From Ophthalmolycus amberensis (lineage: Eukaryota > Chordata > Actinopteri > Perciformes > Zoarcidae), in NCBI GenBank assembly GCA_024529925.1, contig JAFEUB010000068.1, forward strand, positions 407,501 through 471,500: a stretch of 64,000 bases of DNA. Direction: 5' to 3'. Under the pieces are notes generated by a model. The model was given only the letters and a program-made list of their open reading frames with translations, made no database searches and was not told the DNA's origin. Positions 45,892 to 59,300 of the stretch are shown here, piece after piece; positions within the stretch are counted from its first letter, which is position 1, and each line of letters starts with the position of its first letter. The position numbers were made by a program, and so were the translations under genes.

Positions 45892-46044
45892 TGGGTTAGG
45901 GGGGAATTGTAAGAAATTTGAGCAAAGAACTGTATGTTCAGTAGATATAATAAAAGTGTTTAATAATTCATAATTAAGAATTCATAATTAGTCATAATCA
46001 TAAGTGTTTTGGGAATGCATAATTAAGATAAACATAAAGTGTTT
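45892..46044 (+). repeat. ERV-B polypurine tract and truncated 3' LTR
   Basis: GGGTTAGGGGGGAAT precedes TGTAAGAAATTTGAGCAAAG, the start of the 3' LTR at 45908. Over the 137 bases present it differs from the 5' LTR at several positions in the first 45 bases (GAGCAAAGAACTGTATG versus GAACATTGAACTAGTGTG), then matches closely. It stops after AAAGTG and continues as TTTTTTACGATAACC, which is ERV-A LTR sequence: the duplication junction. Confidence 0.85.
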
Positions 46045-46491
46045 TTTACGATAACCTGAAGGCGCTTTATGGCCTGTTTACAAATCCCTTTGTTGTCAGT
46101 TTGCCCCACAATAAACCATGGATACACCAGCCAGATGCTTCCTTTGATGTCACTGTGACCTGGTCAAAGAGTTAAGTCACAGTATTGCAGAGACGGAAAA
46201 AGCCTGTTTTACTATCATACACCATAAATGCCTAAGGAGGGTCATGCCCTTCAGCTAATGCTCATAAAGGAAAATACCGTAATCAATACCCTCTGTGTGA
46301 TCCATCTTTGAAGACAGAAACAATGCACAAGATAACAATTCACAAGATAACAGATAACAAAACACCTGGATTCGAAACTTACTAGAATCATTTAGAAGAA
46401 ACAAGGTTTGGTGCCTGCACTTTCTAAAAACTTAACAAGACACCTGGCTTTAACCCTAAAACATAAGACTATGACATATTTTCCCATAACA
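46045..46491 (-). repeat. Partial ERV-A LTR inside duplication copy 2
   Basis: Corresponds to 37601-38047 of the ERV-A 5' LTR and is followed by the same host flank (ACTGGAAACCGAGTCAGCAG). It shares AATCAATACC and TGTGTGATCC with the 5' LTR, but has GTTTGCCCC as in the 3' LTR. The GTTTTCCCC variant therefore arose in the 5' LTR after the duplication. Confidence 0.9.
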
Positions 46492-46597
46492 ACTGGAAAC
46501 CGAGTCAGCAGCTGCAGCAACTATAGAGAATGACAAATCTACTTAGTTTACCTTAAGTTGCTTAATTAAGTAAATTAAACATTTTGTTCTGATTCAG

Positions 46598-46766
46598 GTT
46601 TGGAGAGAAGGAGGAGTACATGAGCTTCATGAACGAATTCCTGCAGCAGCACTGGGATGGAATGAGATAAATCCCAATGTCTTCCTTTGGTGGCTATGTG
46701 GATCTGCCTCTACGCTTGGCTGTGCTCCATGGCCTTCTGGTAGACATCATCTATCAGAGGGACCAG
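46598..46766 (+). pseudogene. RasGAP-like exon, copy 2
   Basis: Same sequence as 38154-38322 at an offset of 8444, with the same acceptor, donor and in-frame TAA (46668-46670). The stop was therefore present before the duplication. Confidence 0.5.
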
Positions 46767-46873
46767 GTAGGACAGAAAAGACATGGGTCCAGTTTGGTTG
46801 TTAGTTGCAAAAGTTTGTGTAACTCTTGCAGTATTTAACATTTATGAAAGAGCGTGAGCTGGACATGTCAAAG

Positions 46874-47520
46874 TGTAAGAAATTTGAACATTGAACTAGT
46901 GTGTTTAGTAGATATAATAAAAGTGTTTAATAATTCATAATTAAGAATTCATAATTAGTCATAATCATAAGTGTATTGGGAATGCATCATTAAGATAAAC
47001 ATAAAGTGTTGTAAGATTAAAGGCTAAAAGACATGAAGCTTCTGCCAAAGTTGCAGAAGCTTAGCTTTTATACTGAAGGATTATCCTAGAAGGGATTAAG
47101 CCATAACTGAGAAGTTTGAATGTGTTAGCAGCTCAGGGAGAGAGAGATGTGGAGATAGGCGTTTACAGAATTGCATAGAGAAGTTAGCTAATAAACACTG
47201 GGACAGACGGAAGGGGAGGAGTCGCGAACGAATAGGTGGGCGGGATATAGAAAGGCGTTTTTCTCTTCTGTTAGTTAGGATCCTGGAAAAGATGTGTTTT
47301 CTGGGGTCAGGGAGAGTTTTTTCCAAAGTGGGCGAAAAGTGTATTATTTCATGAGATTAATGTACACCATTGTATAACTGTAATTGCAACAGCAGGATTA
47401 AAATCCTTCTTGACGGTAAACCAGTTTCGGTAACGTTTTTAGCACCGTGTGACTGAAAAGCTATCAGTCCACGTGTGCCGGCCCGCTCCACTTTCACAGA
47501 AGGAGATTTTTCCCTCGACA
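46874..47520 (+). repeat. ERV-B solo LTR in duplication copy 2
   Basis: 647 bp, matching the 5' LTR at 38430-39076 with one difference noticed. It is followed directly by GTTCCCAGTCGTGAACC, not by retroviral leader. The 4 bases before it (AAAG) and after it (GTTC) do not match, so no target duplication is visible. It is best explained as the remains of a second ERV-B copy, or as the true downstream end of the locus after LTR-LTR recombination. Confidence 0.85.
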
Positions 47521-50396
47521 GTTCCCAGTCGTGAACCTCAAGGACAAGGCTCGTGATCATGAACAGCACTCCAACTGGCAAGCAGCTGAAAAGAAAACCA
47601 TGAAATGAGAAAACTGAAGGAAAGACTGGCTGACTTAGCAAACGCAGACAGTTGTCTGAATCCCATTAATGCATCAGTACAAAAAATAAAACAGCCATGT
47701 TTCTCTCATTCCAGAAAATGTAAGAACCTGACATTGTTTCTCTGTACCATTCTGTTGAGTGCAATGTTTATATATTTAAATGTTTTTTCAATAAAGATCG
47801 AAGGAAAGGTGGCCCCAGCAGCTGTTGCTCTCGTGCAGAACTTGCTAACTCCTAATCAGATCAATATGAAAAAACCCAAGATGTATCAAATATATAATCA
47901 AAATAATTGAAAGCCATGACATAATGAAAAACCCCGTTCTATTTCTTGTTGCTTATTGAGAAAAAGTAAGTAAGTTAAAGTAGAGTATGTTTGGAAATGT
48001 TTTGAATATTCTAATTTGGGAGACTTATAATTAGTTGGATAAAAGCGATAGGCAATAAAAGTGTAAAGTAATGTTTTTTTTCTGAAATAATCTTGCAGTA
48101 AAAGGATGCCCAAAAATAAATAGATGCCTGCTCTATATATAATAACAATATCCATAATATACAACATGTAATATGATGGATGTTCTGATGGTATATCATG
48201 ACCTACATATGCACCATCTTCCGCAGAGAATCTTTGTTCCACTGGCTCAAGTTCAGCATGTCTCTTACACCCCATACAACTTTTTTTTTCGACATTTGTA
48301 AACAAACCTGTCCTGGTAATTAGAGGGCACAAATGGGTAAGCAATAAAGGAATCATAAAAAGAAAATCTTAACATTGTTTTTAATAGTGGGAGTTGAGCA
48401 TTACAAAGCAAGAGCAGACATCATCATTCAGTCATTCACAGATAAAATCCCTGATGAAACAACAATTAATTTTATGGCTTATTACAGCATGCTTTGTGAG
48501 CACAGACTATTTAAAAAACGTTTTCCATCATTTGTTTGGGGCAATTTTCTCATGGAGATCATAGTAAATGAAATTCTTCACTGCTGAAAATTGGGAATAC
48601 AATCGAGGAAATTATATTCTTTTGCAACCCCAGGGAACAAAACAGGACAAGTTAACAATACAGTTTCAATTGCCATTATAAATATACACTATATATGGAA
48701 ACACTGTTCGCATTAGATTGTGTTCCCTGCACTGCAGTGGTGAAATTAGTTCCGCTAACTTTAATTTCTCCAGTGAATATGCAGGTCCAGTGTGCGTCAA
48801 TCCTTTTTATTTCAAGAAACATTCCAAGTGAAAATGCTGTAACCTGTCGGCTTATCCACAATAATAAGCTTCACGTAAATCAGTGTTGTACATGATTCGG
48901 TGGTGAATGTGTTGACTTTAAGGAACTCCAATGATAGGCTGTCAACCAATGATTGGGTCAGTTTGACAGACGTTCTCCCTCTCACTCAATATATTAATCA
49001 AAAGATGGAAAAGCACATACAGATAGCCTGTGCTACATACTGTAATCATGCACTGCTTGGGCTATCTGTGCCCATGTTCAGTTACTGGTTTACCACTATT
49101 TGTGGTCATACTGGGAAATCTGTAATAATAATGCACTTAGTGTAAGGGACATAGTGGTAGTCTAAGACGCTCCTGACTGTCCCCAAAGCTCAGAGATGCG
49201 TGCAGGTTTTTATGAGCTTGAAAAGCTTGCAAATTGCTTGAAACTTAAGATTCTTAAAATTCCCATAACCAATGTTACATACCATAAATAGCTATTGGGA
49301 AGTGTCACCAAGTCTCCGACTAAATTCTGGAGATTCTTGTTCTCACCGGACATGTTAGTACTAAAGAGAAAAAATTAAATAATTGTATGTAAAAGACTGG
49401 TGGTTGACAGCCACATCACCATGCAGTTCAGTGTTTCCACTGGAGGTGGAGAAAGAGAGTGTTGACTAATAAATGAGAGAAAAGCTAGCAAATGTATTAC
49501 ATTTCCATAAACCATACTGGATATGTGTACAAAATGAGAACAAATTAAGTGTGCAAAGGACTGTATCTCATCCAAACTGTTGTTTCATAAAGTCACATAA
49601 TGCGCATACATCAGCATTCTGCTACTAGATTTATAAAATGGCAAACACAGTTTCAGGCTTGATTTGTGGAATTTGAGCAAATCATTTCTCACTCTAGTTT
49701 TTTGGTTTTGTAAACAGTAACATTCAAAGAAGTCCTCACTGGCCGCCTGGAGAATGTAAAGATATATAAGAGTCAGTAAACTGCAGTGTTTCTTATCCTA
49801 GCATGGTCAGTCAGTCACACAGAAGGCATGTGTATGAATGGAATCAAATACTGACTCACTCTGTGTATTTGAGGTTGTGTGCTTGTGTATGTGTGTGTAA
49901 AAGGCCCACTACTCCTCCGTCTGAAAATATGCCTGTAAACATTTCCAAAATGTCTTTCTCCCTTGACTTTACATTCCTTATTTGCTCACTGTAGTAACCT
50001 GTAATTAAATAAATAAATGAATGAATAAATAAATATAATCGATAACATAGAATACATTCGAGTACATCAGTTTCTCAATACTGGAAAACAAGCAGTACCA
50101 CTCTGCGGTCTGCTTGTTGGCTGACTCTTTGTTTTGTGGGCTACAGTACGTGCACAGCATAAAGTCAGTAACCACATGCACCTCAACGATCTCAAACTGG
50201 CTTCATGATGTTGAGAGTTCTTGTTGACACCCCTGTGTTTCTGAGGTAACCTCCCCTCACACTGCCCACCCTAAACACGAATGTCTCGAGTCGCACTCTG
50301 GCCATCAGCTGTGGGCTCACTGGTGACCTTGTGTATCTGAGATTACACACCACAGGTGGCTTCAAGGTAATCTCAAAAGACTTCAGAGAGGTTCAC
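47521..50396. other. Intergenic region between ERV-B and FRMPD1 3' end
   Basis: AT-rich DNA of 2.9 kb. The longest ORF (48356-47898, minus, 152 codons) has low-complexity hydrophobic content and matches no family I know. An (AATA)n-like run lies at about 50004-50036. The FRMPD1 3' untranslated region should lie left of 50397, but no clear poly(A) signal was identified. Confidence 0.6.
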
Positions 50397-53300
50397 TCAT
50401 AGCGCGGTGAGGGTGCGGAACAGCTGAGTGAGGCAGAAGACGGAGGCAGTGAGCGCGGTGCACTGTTTCGCTAGCAGCTTGGAGCTCAGGTCCTGGCAGC
50501 TGCGCTTGCTGCTGGCCCGCTCTGCTGCCAGACAGAAGTCCCTGAAAGAACGAGCCACATCTGCCAGACCCGCAACTGCCTCCGCGTTCCTCCGGTCACA
50601 CCTTTCGCAACCGGAGAACCAGAGGCATATACCAGCCAACTTCACCAGGGTCCGGAAACTGTCAGCCAGGGAATGAAGCATTTCCTCTGGGCTCTGGCCA
50701 ATCCCCACCACCTTCTGGCAGCCTGACATCAGCCACCGTGCCTCTATCTGGAGCACCCTCTTGTTCTCTGTAAAGTGGGCGGGGCAGGTGTCCCTTAGGT
50801 GGCGACCTCCATGGCCTGCTATGGATTTGTCAGCACCGGTACTTTCCAAAATGGAAAGGAGCTGGTCCACGTCTATGCGGAGTACTTGGAAACCCGTTGG
50901 GAGTTCTGGGTAGCGCTGCTGGCCTAGCCGACTGATGGTGTCCTTGTGCGTTTGGGGCAGGAAACGGTCAGAGGAGTCCGATAATGGTGAGAGGAGAGGG
51001 CTGAGCTCAGAGTTAGAGGAGAAAAGGTTGGAGCGTGGGAAAGAGGGAGAGTGGGTGGAGGAGGTGGAGAGAAAAGAGGAAACGGGTGGAGAGGTCATAA
51101 GAGGTCCTGCTCCAGAGGTCTGAGTCACTCCGCTGCTCTGTGTGCGGCAGGAGAACTCATAGACTGTCAGCTCCTCGTCGAAGCTGTCCCCGCTGCTGAA
51201 GCAGTTGGTATAGACTGTTGGGCAACCACAAGCCTCCAGCCCTTCCACTACTGACTCACATCCAGATGCTAGCACTGAAGTGCAGCCAAACTCAGGCTTC
51301 AAGGGTGGGGTAGTCCCCACGATGGCTGGGCTCTTTGTCTGGGATGGATCCTCACAGATAGTAAACACCTGGCAGCCTGAAGAAAGTGTTTTTGTTGAGT
51401 CTGAATTCTGCCCTGCAGGCCTACAAAGACCCATCAAAGGTCTGTCACTACTGGTCCGTCTTACTTTCTGGGCCGGACTATGAAAAGGGAGCCCTGGTCC
51501 ATTTACATTCTGTGTGGTCACCACTATCGGATGGGCGATGGAACGTGACTGATTGTTCATTTTAAAATCTGGAATGTCTTCACCTGGAGTTGTAACCTTC
51601 ATCTTTGATTCTGGAGTGTTTTTTATAGGGCCAGGAGTGTCCATGTTTAGGCCTGAAGAGCCTCTTTGGAGGCTGTTCACTATGGAGGCAGGAGGCTCTG
51701 TTATTGGTCCTGGAGTGTTCTTGATAGGTCCAGTGTACAGAGGCAGATGTTGGTGTTGGGGTTTGGGCTCAGTCTGGACAGGCGATAAAGGGCTTAATTC
51801 CTTCACCTCTGACACTGATTGAAAACTCTTTGCTGAGTTTGTTTCAACAAAAATCTCCCCGTCCACCTCAGATCCTGTAACCGTTGTATCCGAATCGTCC
51901 GACTCCACAGATTCTGCAGTTGTGCCCGTTTCGAAGTCGATAGTTTTTGTGACGTCATCAACGTCCGTAACTTTGATGGTGATCTCGACTTCGTCCCTAC
52001 TGCTGTCCTCAGCTGAACTCTGAGGAACATCCCCCACCCCAGCTTGGTGGAGAGTTTCCTGGGAGCGCGATAAATAAAGGGACAACTGTTGAATCTTCCC
52101 CCTGAGTGTGGAGGCAGATAAGCTACCCATAATGTTCGGGGAACAGGTCTGGAAGAGGAAGTGAGTTGGAGAAGGAGGCGTCTTGGAGAGATTGTGTATT
52201 GTGACTGGGTTAGCTTTCGCTAAGCTAGGACTACCTAAGCTATTTTTAGCTTCAGCACTATGCATAGTGGAATCACGTATGGGTTTGTCTACATTTTGAT
52301 CCAAACCTGAAGCACTTTCATTTGTCACCTCACGCCGCAATCTGGTACCTGAATTAAATGTAGGAGATGTGGCACTTGTTGCAACTCCGAGCTTTGCAGT
52401 GATAGAGTTGATAGCACGAGTATAGTCAGAATTTACTGAACTAATTCTTGTATGAGCTTCAGTGTTGGTGGGAGACTTGATAATAATTCGAGACTCACCG
52501 TCACTTGCTGTAGCCAAAGTTGCACTGATGCTATGTCTAGTAGCTATAGCCCACTCATCTTTCTTGTCACTTGAACTTGAAGTTAAGGAATTACTCATGT
52601 CATCATCAAAAAAAACATTGTCCGAATTGGTGCTGTCTGTAACTTCATCGCTAATAGTCATAGTAGAGCTAACAACACCGTTGGCATCATCCTCAATAAT
52701 ACTGGTGGTGACGTCTAAATGTAATTGTGCTTTGTTGGTGTGTCTTTGTGGCATCTCCTCGGAATAAGATGAAGACATTTTGGTTGAGGTTCCCGTGTTT
52801 TCACTGCCCTCTTCTCCCCTCAAATAACAGTCACTTTGGGATTTGTGAAGAACTGGTGTTGGAGGAAGAGGGGATGAGGGTGGAGGGGGTGGTGGTGAGT
52901 ATGATGGAGGGTTTGACTTTTCACACAGACCTTCAAGCATCTGGTCCTGTACATACGAGTTTTGCTCGAGGGCAATCAGATGGGCTCCCAAAAGGCCATT
53001 ACTCCTCTTTTTAGTCCCATCTATCAAACATGTAGGCAGTGTGTTGGCCTCTGGCTGCCTCTCGTCACCAATGATTGGTCTCTTTGAGCTGGATGAGTTC
53101 TCTCTCACCCCCTCTCTCTTCTCTTTTCCCCCCTTACCTTCCTCCTCTGTGCTTTCTGTCAAAAACATATGATTAGTGAACGTCCCTTTCCCCGACACAC
53201 CTGCTGTGTCTTCCTCCTCTCCCTCCTCACTCATCTCCTCCTGTTCCTCCCTTTCCTCCTTTCCGTCACCCCTCCGATGAGCACTCTCCTTTCCATCTGG

Positions 53301-56300
53301 ATCCACCCGGCAGCGGACAACGGTGATGGTAGGAGACGCTGCCTTCACCAGATCTGTGACTGATTTGTATTCCATTGCTTCCGGTTCCATCTCCATTTCT
53401 TGTTTCCTGGTCCTGGAGGTGGCCTGTGGGTCTCTAGTCTGCTCGTGAGACCCCAAACCACAAGGAGAGCCAGGTCCATGTGAGTGGGGTTTAGACAGGA
53501 TGGGCTTTGACTCAAGCTGAGCCGGTTCCCCTTCAGAGTGGGTCAAAGAGGAGACCGTAGGACTGGGATTCTGGGTTTGCTCTGAAGGTTCAGGATCTGA
53601 ACTCAGCATCTGTGCGTCATTGGCTTCTGCTACGAGGTTCCTATGACACCTACTAGAGACCAGATTCTGCATTTTAGGATCTGGCTCTGGATATGACACC
53701 CTAGAGGTGTAATCAGTTTCCATGAAGGAACGGCGCTTACGGGATCTTTTTCTGAGCTGGAACAATGTTTCTCTGCCGCCTCCTTCCTCGTCTCCTACTT
53801 TTCTGTCTTCTTCCTCTTTTCCATCTTTGTCTGCCTCTGTCACCGAGACTCTGATGTCACTGAGGCTGAGTGTGCTGAGGAAGTCCAGTTTCATCTCTGT
53901 GTGAATATCTGCAACATAGTAAAAAAGTCTCAGCTTCAGCAATCTTTTGTTGAAAACAGAGTGTACATCAAAATGAGCTTTTTTGTGTTTCAAACAAATT
54001 CCTCAGTAATTAGAAGCAGGAAGTAAACATAGTGTAGGTAATCCAAATCAGCTCAATAACATAGTTTTGTGTCACTTAACCTTTGCTTGAAGGTTTATGT
54101 CTTTATTTACAGTTAATATGATCTTAATTAAAAATGATTCTACAATTGAACAAACCAATCAAAGAATCAGCAGGAAATTAGAAAGTAAAGATGGAAATAG
54201 GCCCACAACATTTGTCAAGTATCAGGTCTCCATCAAGGAAAATAAACACGTTTTGTAAGTAGGTTTGGTGCATTAATAATAATAAAAGCAATTTGCATTG
54301 ATTTTTAACCATTTATTATGGAAAGCATGTTAACCAATGTCATCTCAGTGTTTTAGTTGAAGAGTTAAATTATTCAGATCCTTAACCGAAGTCAAAGTAT
54401 TAATACAACAATGTAAAAACACAAAGTAAAAGTACTTAAGTTTTATCAGCAACGTGTGCTGAAAGTATCATAAGTAAAAGTACCCAGAAAAATGTCACCT
54501 GTGACTGATACATTATTATGTATGACATTAGTATAGTTACTGTTGTAGCTGGTTAGGTTGTTAAATTCAGTGGTACCAAGGTTGTAAGACAAACCGGAGG
54601 GTTTGTGAGATTATTAATGGGACATGAAATAAGAAAAAAGTTCTGTTACAGAATTTTTAATTCATTTTTGTACTCATTTTGTACTCTTGTGAAATATTGG
54701 ACAATTTGAGCTCAATTAATGAAACCACCTGGGAAGTCTAGAGGTGAATTCTCTCTGTAGTGGAACAAACAACTCATTGACAGACAAACATTTGACAAAG
54801 GGGCCCAATCAGGACAAAGCTTTTTGTCAGGGGTCACATGCCAGCCAAAAAGGTTGGGAACAACTGGTTTAATCTTTAACTTGCAATCTGTATCTCAACA
54901 GTAACTAGTGAATATATCTGTTAAATAAATGCAGTGGTGTCAAATGTACAATGTTTCCATCAGTAAGGTAGAAGTATAAAGTAGCACCAAGTGGAAATAC
55001 ACAAGTTAAGTACAAGTACCTCAAAATTGCACTTAAAACAGTACTTGAGTACGTGTACTTAGTTACTTTCCACCACCAGACTAATAAATATCTTTGGACA
55101 GTTAAGTGTAATGGATGAAATGCTGTCTCTGGCAGGAGAGCTTGATTGCACTGAGCTCTATAGGCTCTATAGAGTGAATCCATACAGACAGTGGACCTCA
55201 AGTCCACGGTACAGTGGGAGTGGTCAGAAGTTTGCTCTACTACTTTCTGGCAATGACGTTTTATTACTCTTTAGTGCAATGTTGTGTCACTTTTGTGACA
55301 CAACAAGATGCCACTAGATGGCAGCAAAAACAGCATTAGCAGCCTGTGTTTTCGTGTGATCAGCCTCACAATGAAAACCAAATCACCTTTGTGCATGGCC
55401 CCCAAGGTTGGGTCTTCAGGTGAGGTGAAGCGATCTCTGGCGTCAAAGAACTCCTCTTCAGAGCTGCTGTCTCCAAAGCCAGGTGGTGGCTGAAGGATGG
55501 GGATAGGCTCCAGGTCAACCGCCTTAGCCGGATCTTCCTCCACCTCCTCCCAGGGTTCTCCCTCATTATGATGCAGGGGGCGGGGAAGGCTGCGAGCGCT
55601 GTCGGGGGTGATGTTGGAGCAGAGTTTGTAGTAGCAGCGAGCGTCGCTTTGGTCAAAGTTAAACACAAACTCGATGTGGGAGGACGGGGACGGGGATAGT
55701 GGAAGTTCTTTAAAACTGCCCTCGCTGTTTACGCTCCCTCTTTCACCTGCTCTTCTCGCCGACTTTCTCCTCCTCCTCCTCAACTCCTCTTCTTCTTCTT
55801 CATCGTCCTCGCTGGCCTCCGGAGGGCTCGGCAGGAAGTCCACAAGGCGGGAGAGCTCAGCGAAACACATGGAGCCGTCATCAGAGCTGGGGTTACCTGA
55901 ACACTTTTGGATGTATTGAAGGCTCGGAGAGGGGGAGACCGGTGCGAGGACCTGGAGATCAGCGCCGTCGCCCGACCTCCTGCAGTCCCCCCCTCGTCTG
56001 TCGTGAGTTGTGAGGTGGATGAGAGGGTGGGCGTGAGCTGGTGGAGGGGCGAGGAGGTGGGGCTGAACGCGCCTATGAGAGTCGGGATGAAGCTGAATGG
56101 GAGAGTGGCTATGAATTTGGGAGGGAACATTGGAGTGGAAGGAGGAGGAAGAACATGAAATTAAGTCATCTTCCTCCAAAGCATCGAGGGAGTCAAGGGA
56201 AGGGCTGGTGATGACACGAGAGTCAGTATTACAAGAATCCGATGCTTCTGATACAGACGGCTGCTCCTCGGCTACTCGCACTTCGTCTCCACCTTCTTGT

Positions 56301-59300
56301 CCCACTTTTTCCCCATGTTCCCCAGAGTCATTGTCCGTTATCTCCGTCTGTGTTTGCCGACCATCCTGCGCTCTTTCTGTCTCCTCCTTGTGCTCTGCGT
56401 CTTCATTCTTTCTCTCTCTATTCTTATCTAGGGGAGACTTTTCCTTTTCAGTGTCAGCATCCTTTTCTTCCTTTTGCTTTTTATCCTCCCAAGGTTTATC
56501 TCCCCTTTCTTTGCCATCTTTGTTTCGCCTTCTGTTTCGGTCTTTTCTTTTTCTTCCCTCTGGGTCTGATGAGGATCTGACTCGATGGCAGGGCCTCTCG
56601 TCATGAGACACCAGGGTGACCAGCGCTTCCATGTCCAAGTCTGAGTCGCTGCCGCATCGTGACACATAACCTGTGAACATACACCAACATAAGACTGTTA
56701 TTTATTGTTTAGAACATACTGGTGTGTGACTTAATGAATGTATGGATACATTTCATGGCTGTATATTACTGTAAATGTGTACCTTCCTCAGCAGACACTC
56801 TGTGCTTCTTGAAGTCATGCATCCAGGGGAAGACATTGAGGTTGGGGTCAATAAACACTCGACAATAACCTGCTATTAGGCAGGACATGTCTTTGGCGGC
56901 CGTTGACTCCAACAGCAATGTGATGGGCTGATATGAGATAAGACAAGAAAAGTAGAGGGATGGAAAGTCAATTTCAGGAGTGGAAAAACACTTAGTAATC
57001 CTGTCGTATCCAAAGGGGTCACCATGTTGATGAAAAAGCAGTTCTACTTCTTTAAATGCTTAAGTCTGCACATTGTTTACAGGAGGGGGTACACAACATG
57101 ATGTAGACAGGTCAGTAAAAAAACAACCTCGAAGAAATTAATCACAATTAAAATCACAGCTACATGTTAAGTTGTATGCTAATTCATAGTAATCAAAATG
57201 ACAGATTTTCCCTTTTACCTGTAGTGCTATTTATCAATCTAGATTGTTTTTGTGTTAGTTCCCTATTTCTGGATATATCGTCCATAGAGATGTCTGCATT
57301 CTCTCAAATATAATAGAACAATATGGTACTTTGCTTGTGGTGCTCAAAGAGACAAAATAAAACATTTGAAAAACTCAAAAGCAGGGTCTCTTTCCAGAAA
57401 TCATGACTGGTTACTCAAGATAATCCAAAGACCTTGTTGTGAGTAGTTTCACGTAGGAACTTTTTTCTTTCTACCAAACTACACTGTCAATCGAACCACC
57501 TCGCAGAAGGAAGCGTTCATGTACTCATGAAGCTTGTGCTGGTGACAGCGTGAAATGTAAACATTAGGGTTTAAACAAAAGGATGAGAGGCTGCTGCAGG
57601 CCGCAGGGAGATTTCTGCTGCGAGATTTCTGCTGCGAGCTTCTTACTGCGCACGCGCATCAGAAAAACATACTGGATCCGGTTCAAAATCATAAACAATA
57701 TTTAATGTACTACACAAAGTTCACTTACAAACTGAATTAACTATCAATAGTAATGTTCTCGAGAACAGAGACCACATGCACGCGTCCTCCTCACAGGTCT
57801 GGCCACTCCAGGTACTGAAAAAGAGGGGCGGAAGTGGTCTGAGGAATGCTCTCTAAAACAGTCTTTTATATGCCCCGACAGTTGGAAAGTGTCGTAACTG
57901 TCATAAAACGTGTGACTGATCCTCCGTTGATCAGTGATTGGCTCCATTTGAATTCTGTCCCCTCCCTGGATCGATCCTTTAGCAAAACATCTTGGCTCCT
58001 CGCAAAACATCTTGGCTCCACCTCTCCGTCGTGGTCAGCTTTGGCATTTGACCCATCCCACTGGCCCCATCGTCTATCTGCTGTTGCATGTCTCACTCAG
58101 AATCCCTATCTGACCCTCAAGATTTATTCTTAGTGTTTTAATACCTACAGTGACCAGACTTCTATGATTTAATACATTCAATGAGTTAATATACTGTAAC
58201 ATATAATATCTTCTATAAGTAAGAATATTGTAAACATATTGTGACTAACATATATATTATTGTGACACTTCTACTCACCACTAGGGGTGTTATTTAACCC
58301 TACTTATATTGTGTTTAATATTGAAATTCTCCACAATGGCATCCTCCACGGCTGAGCTGTATTAGCTACCTCAGTGGTGCTAGATGAGCTAGCAGTATCG
58401 AGTACAGATAAATACTTAATTCTGCTAGGTGATAAGATTGGTGGGTGTAGTTTGGTAGAAATATAATAGTTCCAACATGAAACTACTTTTTTAATACATT
58501 TTTTGGGAACTTTGAGCACCAAAAGTTGAATGCCATATATAGTCCCATAATATTCAAGCAAAGGCAAACATCTCTACGGCCGATATCTCCAACACTCGGC
58601 AACTAAGACCAAAAAAATCTAGATTGATAAATAGCACTACAGGTAAGATGGAAAATATGTATTTTTGATTTGGCGTGAACTGTCCCTTCAAACTATGAAA
58701 GAGGCAGTTTCAGACCTCCAAAGAAGCTAAATCTCCTGTGACCTACCTGCAGGTGCATCAAACTGCATCAACAAAGGGGGAACAAATAATGCTAATTCGT
58801 ACGGAATCTATTATAACCCACCTTTGTAGCAGTGCTTGTAATGCTGATTCAGTTACTTCAAAGTAAAAGTGCTTTCAGATGAGGTTTACAGTATTTTGTC
58901 TTCCCTCTGTAAATTACGTGCGTGTATTTTCCTGCTCTTACCTTGATGTCCTGCAGGTATATTTTCACCAGGCTGACCTTGTCGGATTCAGGCAGCAGCT
59001 CGATGCGTGTGATACTGGTGAACTCTGTGAGGGTGGACAGGATGCTCAGTTTGTGGTTGACCACCTGACTCACCCCATAGCGCGCCCCCACCAACAAGGT
59101 CACCATCGACTCCCTGTCCTGAAGCTGAAGGGTGGGGGAGCAGGGGGAGGGGTCATTGAACAGATAGGCATTATAGACAATGAACTCCAATCAACCACCA
59201 CTCACCAAAAGATAAATATACATGTACAGCGAACAGTTCAAAGCCCTACCATCATGGTGGCACTGAAGGATTTCCCTCCAAATGACTTGAGATCACTCAG

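Larger units (their letters stand above)
38430..46044 (+). mobile_element. ERV-B: pol-deleted endogenous retrovirus with open gag and env
   Basis: 5' LTR 38430-39076 (647 bp, TGTAAG...CGACA), leader to 41176, gag 41177-42613, a remnant of integrase 42770-43231, env 43209-45242, polypurine tract near 45892-45907, and a truncated 3' LTR from 45908 that breaks off at about 46044 into copied ERV-A LTR. Protease, reverse transcriptase, RNase H and most of integrase are absent: only about 155 bases separate gag from the integrase tail. It is unrelated in sequence to ERV-A and lies in opposite orientation. Confidence 0.9.

Noticed and set aside
47521..47605. Possible exon on either strand directly after the solo LTR
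   Set aside because: Short open segments exist on both strands, but no splice partner or family match was found.
47898..48356. Minus-strand ORF of 152 codons as a gene
   Set aside because: AT-rich, no recognisable domain, no splice or regulatory support. Kept only as a remark in the intergenic entry.
55674..56606. Plus-strand Ser/Leu-rich ORFs up to 158 codons
   Set aside because: Antisense of the acidic, Lys/Glu-rich FRMPD1 exon. GA-rich coding DNA leaves the opposite strand open.
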